Shown piece by piece: positions 7,899 through 10,476 of a stretch of 10,476 bases of DNA (position 1 is the stretch's first letter; every line of letters begins with the position of its first letter). A program made the translations under genes and the position numbers. Under the pieces are notes generated by a model. That model worked only from the letters and a program-made list of their open reading frames with translations, had not been told where the DNA came from and made no database searches. The DNA lies in assembly GCA_036244855.1 (NCBI GenBank), contig BQKZ01006387.1:1-10476 (forward strand), read 5' to 3'. The DNA comes from Temnopleurus reevesii (taxonomy: Eukaryota; Echinodermata; Echinoidea; Temnopleuroida; Temnopleuridae).

Positions 7899-8527
7899 CA
7901 CTCCCATGCCACAAGTATTGCAACATGGAAAAATTACGTTCATTTTCCATTGATTCATTTATTGTATTTATTCTTTTCCTTGAATGTAAAAAAAAAGTCA
8001 CAAATATCTATTATTGAAATTAAAGTGTCATACACGGTTCGGAAATTATGTAGGGTAAAACAATTCTTAATTGAGTTATGCCTTAGGTACCAAAGACCAA
8101 AGACGACAAAGGTAGAAAATTGCAATGTCTCGACTTGTAGATTAGTCAATGGCTTTTCGCAAAATTGTTATCCCTTTCTTTAAATTGAACATATTCCATG
8201 ACTTGTTGAATACTTCTGTTAGCAAAGAGTGTCAAAATCTATACCCCATATAATGCAAATAAAATAGACAACCTTAGTAGAAGACGTCACTCTCAGTTCC
8301 TTCAGGGCATGTGTTTTTATAATTCTATGGCACATCGTATATTGGCTATTAGGTTTTGAGAATGAGCAATATGATTCCAAAAAGTTATCGTTCTTGAGTA
8401 CAGAAACTAATCCTGAGATATTTAATAACATTTTTCTTCATATGGCCAGTGCATAGAATTGATTTATACGTGTGTCCTGAAGGAACTAAGAGTGGGTCTA
8501 TGTTATAATATATATGGCATGGGAGGG
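7899..8527 (-). mobile_element. Non-autonomous TIR element (MITE) copy 2, 629 bp, inverted
   Basis: Reverse-complement relative of 331-945, about four in five bases matching by eye with several small indels. Left TIR 7899-7928 starts CACTCCCATGCC and the right TIR ends GGCATGGGAGGG at 8527. TA flanks are at 7897-7898 and 8528-8529. The inner part of the right TIR is decayed to AT repeats. It retains a perfect arm of an internal palindrome that copy 1 has partly lost by an 8-bp deletion. Copies this diverged imply an old, inactive pair. Confidence 0.85.
8288..8494. repeat. Long imperfect palindrome inside MITE copy 2
   Basis: CACTCTCAGTTCCTTCAGG at 8288-8306 pairs with 8476-8494 with one mismatch. 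Pairing continues more loosely to ATTCTATG (8322-8329) against CATAGAAT (8452-8459), so the arms reach about 42 bp around a 122-bp centre. The matching arms in copy 1 are 538-556 and a shortened 364-374. Confidence 0.75.
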
Positions 8528-8529
8528 TA

Positions 8530-8733
8530 TATATTGAATGTCTCCAATATTATTGTATGTATTTTTTTCTAAATATATTCCCAACATAGATCTTTATCGC
8601 TAAAGTGTTCGTCATTTGTTTGTATTGTATAATTCATTCACACATTTTGTTACTATCTGTTCTACTTCAAACCTTGTATACTCTGCTCCAGGAGTGTTTA
8701 TCATAAGGTTATGTATTAATTTGTCAGATCATG
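8530..8733. other. AT-rich spacer, nothing recognised
   Basis: Lies between MITE copy 2 and the 124-bp foldback element. No repeat or coding signal seen. Confidence 0.4.
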
Positions 8734-8857
8734 GGCCTGTAACATAAAAGAGTTACGATTAATTCAAAATCTATCGTATCTCCATTGTACAGGTTTTGCC
8801 ATAGACTTACGATTAATATTTATCGTAAGTTTAATTGCACCTTTTAAGTTACAGGCC
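8734..8857. mobile_element. Short TIR/foldback element, about 124 bp
   Basis: GGCCTGTAACATAAAAG at the left is matched by the reverse complement GGCCTGTAACTTAAAAG at the right (one mismatch in 17). Inside is a 24-bp near-palindrome CTTACGATTAAT/ATTTATCGTAAG at 8806-8829 and a further TTACGATTAAT at 8753-8763. The size and terminal inverted repeats fit a MITE. No clear target duplication (CAGA occurs on both sides but offset). Confidence 0.6.
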
Positions 8858-8961
8858 GCAGAATGAATAATAACGTAAATTAATTTATAAAAGCTTCCTT
8901 TAAATTTGTCATATATAGTAAGCATTCTATATTAAGACTGACTCATACCTTTGCATTTCTA

Positions 8962-9157
8962 GCCTGCGTCAGCCCAGCAAGCGGTTTTTTAAATTAAAAA
9001 CGCTGATCGCTTGACACACAAAGACGCAGGTCATACGATGGACTGACGTTCCGCGTACGCTCATTGAGCGCAATCCGAACGTCAGCGTACTATACTTTGC
9101 GCTAGGGGAGCGTGTTTTAATTAAAAAAAAAAAAAAAACCGCTGGGCCGACGCTGGC
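8962..9157. mobile_element. GC-rich foldback MITE, about 196 bp
   Basis: The left end GCCTGCGTCAGCCCAGC mirrors the right end GCCAGCGTCGGCCCAGC (as reverse complement), each followed inward by a T-rich run and AATTAAAA. TA (or CTA) flanks both ends at 8960-8961 and 9158-9159. The centre holds a nested hairpin: CTGACGTTC (9043-9051) with GAACGTCAG around GCTCATTGAGC. It is much richer in GC and CpG than its surroundings, supporting a foreign origin. No coding capacity. Confidence 0.72.
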
Positions 9158-9159
9158 TA

Positions 9160-9649
9160 ACAAAACAAATGTGTGAGTTGGCCTTTATATATTTTTACAG
9201 AAAGGAAGTCGGTAAGAAATATTGATCATTCAACATATTCGGGGAACATGTTCCGTCTACTCGCCAATATCAGAGATTAGAACTCTCAATGTTTAAAGTG
9301 TACCACTTTACTTTGGATACATCAATTAGAATTCCTTTACATGTAAAGAACAATTCAAATGTATCCATCTGTCTGGTCCAGTTATTAGATCGGACTTTGC
9401 TTTACAAAGATGCAAATTTTCTGCAACGAAATTGGAATTTATGCACTGACCATGCATTGGCAAGAACCCTAAATGGAAGAAAAAAAGGCAAACAAACATA
9501 AAATATGGCCAACAAACATCGAGCTATCCTTTTAGGATTTTGTTCTGCTTCTTTCTAACCACTTAAATAGAATTTATGTCTATGTCTGCACTTTACTTTC
9601 CTATTCAATTCTACAGCAATAAGAATAAACCGTCAAAATTGAACAGGGA
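9160..9649. other. AT-rich spacer, nothing recognised
   Basis: Contains a small hairpin TAAAGTG-TAC-CACTTTA at about 9294-9310. The 70-codon plus-strand frame starting at 9289 lacks any recognisable feature and is not called. Confidence 0.4.
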
Positions 9650-9785
9650 AGTGTTTCATAAAGCTGTTCGTATGTATACGCATGACTCTACGAACGACTG
9701 GTGACCTATTCCCCGGTGCGATTAGGCGACAGGATTAGGCTATTACTGAGTGCATGAAAGGGTCACCTATCGTTCGTAGATCATG
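9650..9785. repeat. Foldback repeat, partial MITE-like element
   Basis: Starts with GTGTTTCATAAAGCTGTTCG, a terminal motif I associate (from memory) with abundant small repeats in marine invertebrates. Arms at 9681-9706 and 9761-9785 (CTACGAACGAcTgGTGACC type) are complementary with few mismatches around a 54-bp centre. The expected closing copy of the outer terminus is not evident on the right, so it is probably truncated. Confidence 0.5.
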
Positions 9786-10459
9786 CTTAGATCGTGGCGT
9801 CGTTGTGTATCGGGTTATCAATCTTGCCTTTCCACCCGGAGGATAGTTAAAATCCAGCACAAGCCGTGAATTTCTTTCAGCAACAAATTCATCCACATTT
9901 TGCTGCACTCCATCCACGTGAAGTAAATTCCAGAGTTATAGCTTAGGCGTCACATCGGTGGATATTAGATAATAATAATAATAACCGAGAACATTGAGCC
10001 GTACGGGAAAGTGCTATATCACAATAGTATCACAATATTAATAAATAATGATGTGATACAAAATAGGTCCATTTGGGAGCTATTACTGGCATGCCCAACA
10101 TGGCGGTTTTATTCGGAGCACCCTTACCCCTTTAATGTTTGTATACTATGCCGTCCTTGAGACCAACCCGAATAAAAATAGTTTTCAAGGATGCGACATG
10201 CAGCTATCGGACGGCAATGAGAATGATCTTTGGAGTTTGAACTCACACAACTAACAAATGGACAAATCAGGGTAAGGTTAAACAAATAATAATAATAACA
10301 ACATAAAGTCAATTAGATGACATCGAATGACAGATATTAAAATGAGAGATCACATAGCAATCTGGAAATATGGTAGCTTTCAAATTCCCCTCTCCTACAA
10401 TTTTAAGATCACTTTCAGTCCCCTTGTTAGGGGATGACTTTGGGCATGCGCACATGCAT
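9786..10459. other. Mixed spacer with (ATA)n runs
   Basis: AAT/ATA microsatellites at about 9967-9984 and 10286-10300. A minus-strand open stretch at about 9917-9790 reads VDGVQQNVDEFVAERNSRLV and is mentioned in findings, but no splice pair or family supports it as an exon. Confidence 0.4.
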
Positions 10460-10476
10460 GGGGGGGGGGGGGGGGG
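10460..10476. repeat. Poly-G tract at window end (at least 17 bases)
   Basis: An uninterrupted run of G that continues to the last base of the window, preceded by GCATGCGCACATGCATG, so its true length is unknown. Confidence 0.95.

Noticed and set aside
592..8183. Similar short frames in both MITE copies (YQRPKTTK.ENCNVSTCRL)
   Set aside because: The similarity follows from the DNA repeat. Differences are not concentrated at third positions, and both frames are short and end at random, so no encoded protein is inferred.
1..10476. tRNA, rRNA or other structured RNA gene
   Set aside because: No cloverleaf, Pol III A/B boxes or rRNA-like blocks were recognised on either strand. The hairpins seen belong to foldback elements.

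Overview
This is an AT-rich (roughly one-third GC by eye) animal nuclear window. It holds one spliced gene on the minus strand in a landscape of transposon debris, foldback elements and microsatellites. GT-AG introns, (CA)n, poly-C, poly-G and (AAT)n tracts, TA-flanked MITEs and a Tx1/L1-like LINE tail suggest a marine invertebrate. An echinoderm such as a sea urchin is plausible, but that placement is inference. I see no bacterial-style operon, tRNA, rRNA or CRISPR array.

The main gene is not visible as one open frame. Seven short minus-strand exons between 6413 and 2656 join into about 195 codons that follow the Rab32/38/29 small-GTPase fold in order. They give an intact P-loop (GDNLVGKS), the family signature VDFALK followed by LQLWDI.G, a 45-nt microexon ending in RLYYK, a degenerate NKxD region, the 'FIGW..(V)SA' G5 region and a final 'FLVE' helix followed by a stop. 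Several catalytic or guanine-contact residues differ from the family, and the usual C-terminal cysteine tail is absent. I read it as a divergent, possibly nucleotide-handling-impaired Rab32-like protein, or a lineage-specific paralogue early in decay.

Layout: 1-330 CA-rich microsatellite; 331-945 MITE copy 1 (30-bp TIRs, TA flanks); 973-997 C25 tract; 998-2655 AT-rich sequence without a gene I can support; 2656-6413 Rab32-like gene (minus); 5317-6146 5'-truncated LINE lying in intron 1, antisense to the gene, with a 14-bp target-site duplication; 6414-7560 5' flank of the gene; about 7560-7806 possible LINE 3' end with an (AAT)n tail; 7899-8527 MITE copy 2, inverted relative to copy 1; 8734-8857 short TIR element; 8962-9157 GC-rich foldback MITE; about 9650-9785 foldback repeat; 10460-10476 poly-G running off the window.

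The repeats explain most of the apparent open frames. The two MITE copies bracket the Rab-like gene in opposite orientation about 7 kb apart, which is a substrate for inversion of the gene block.
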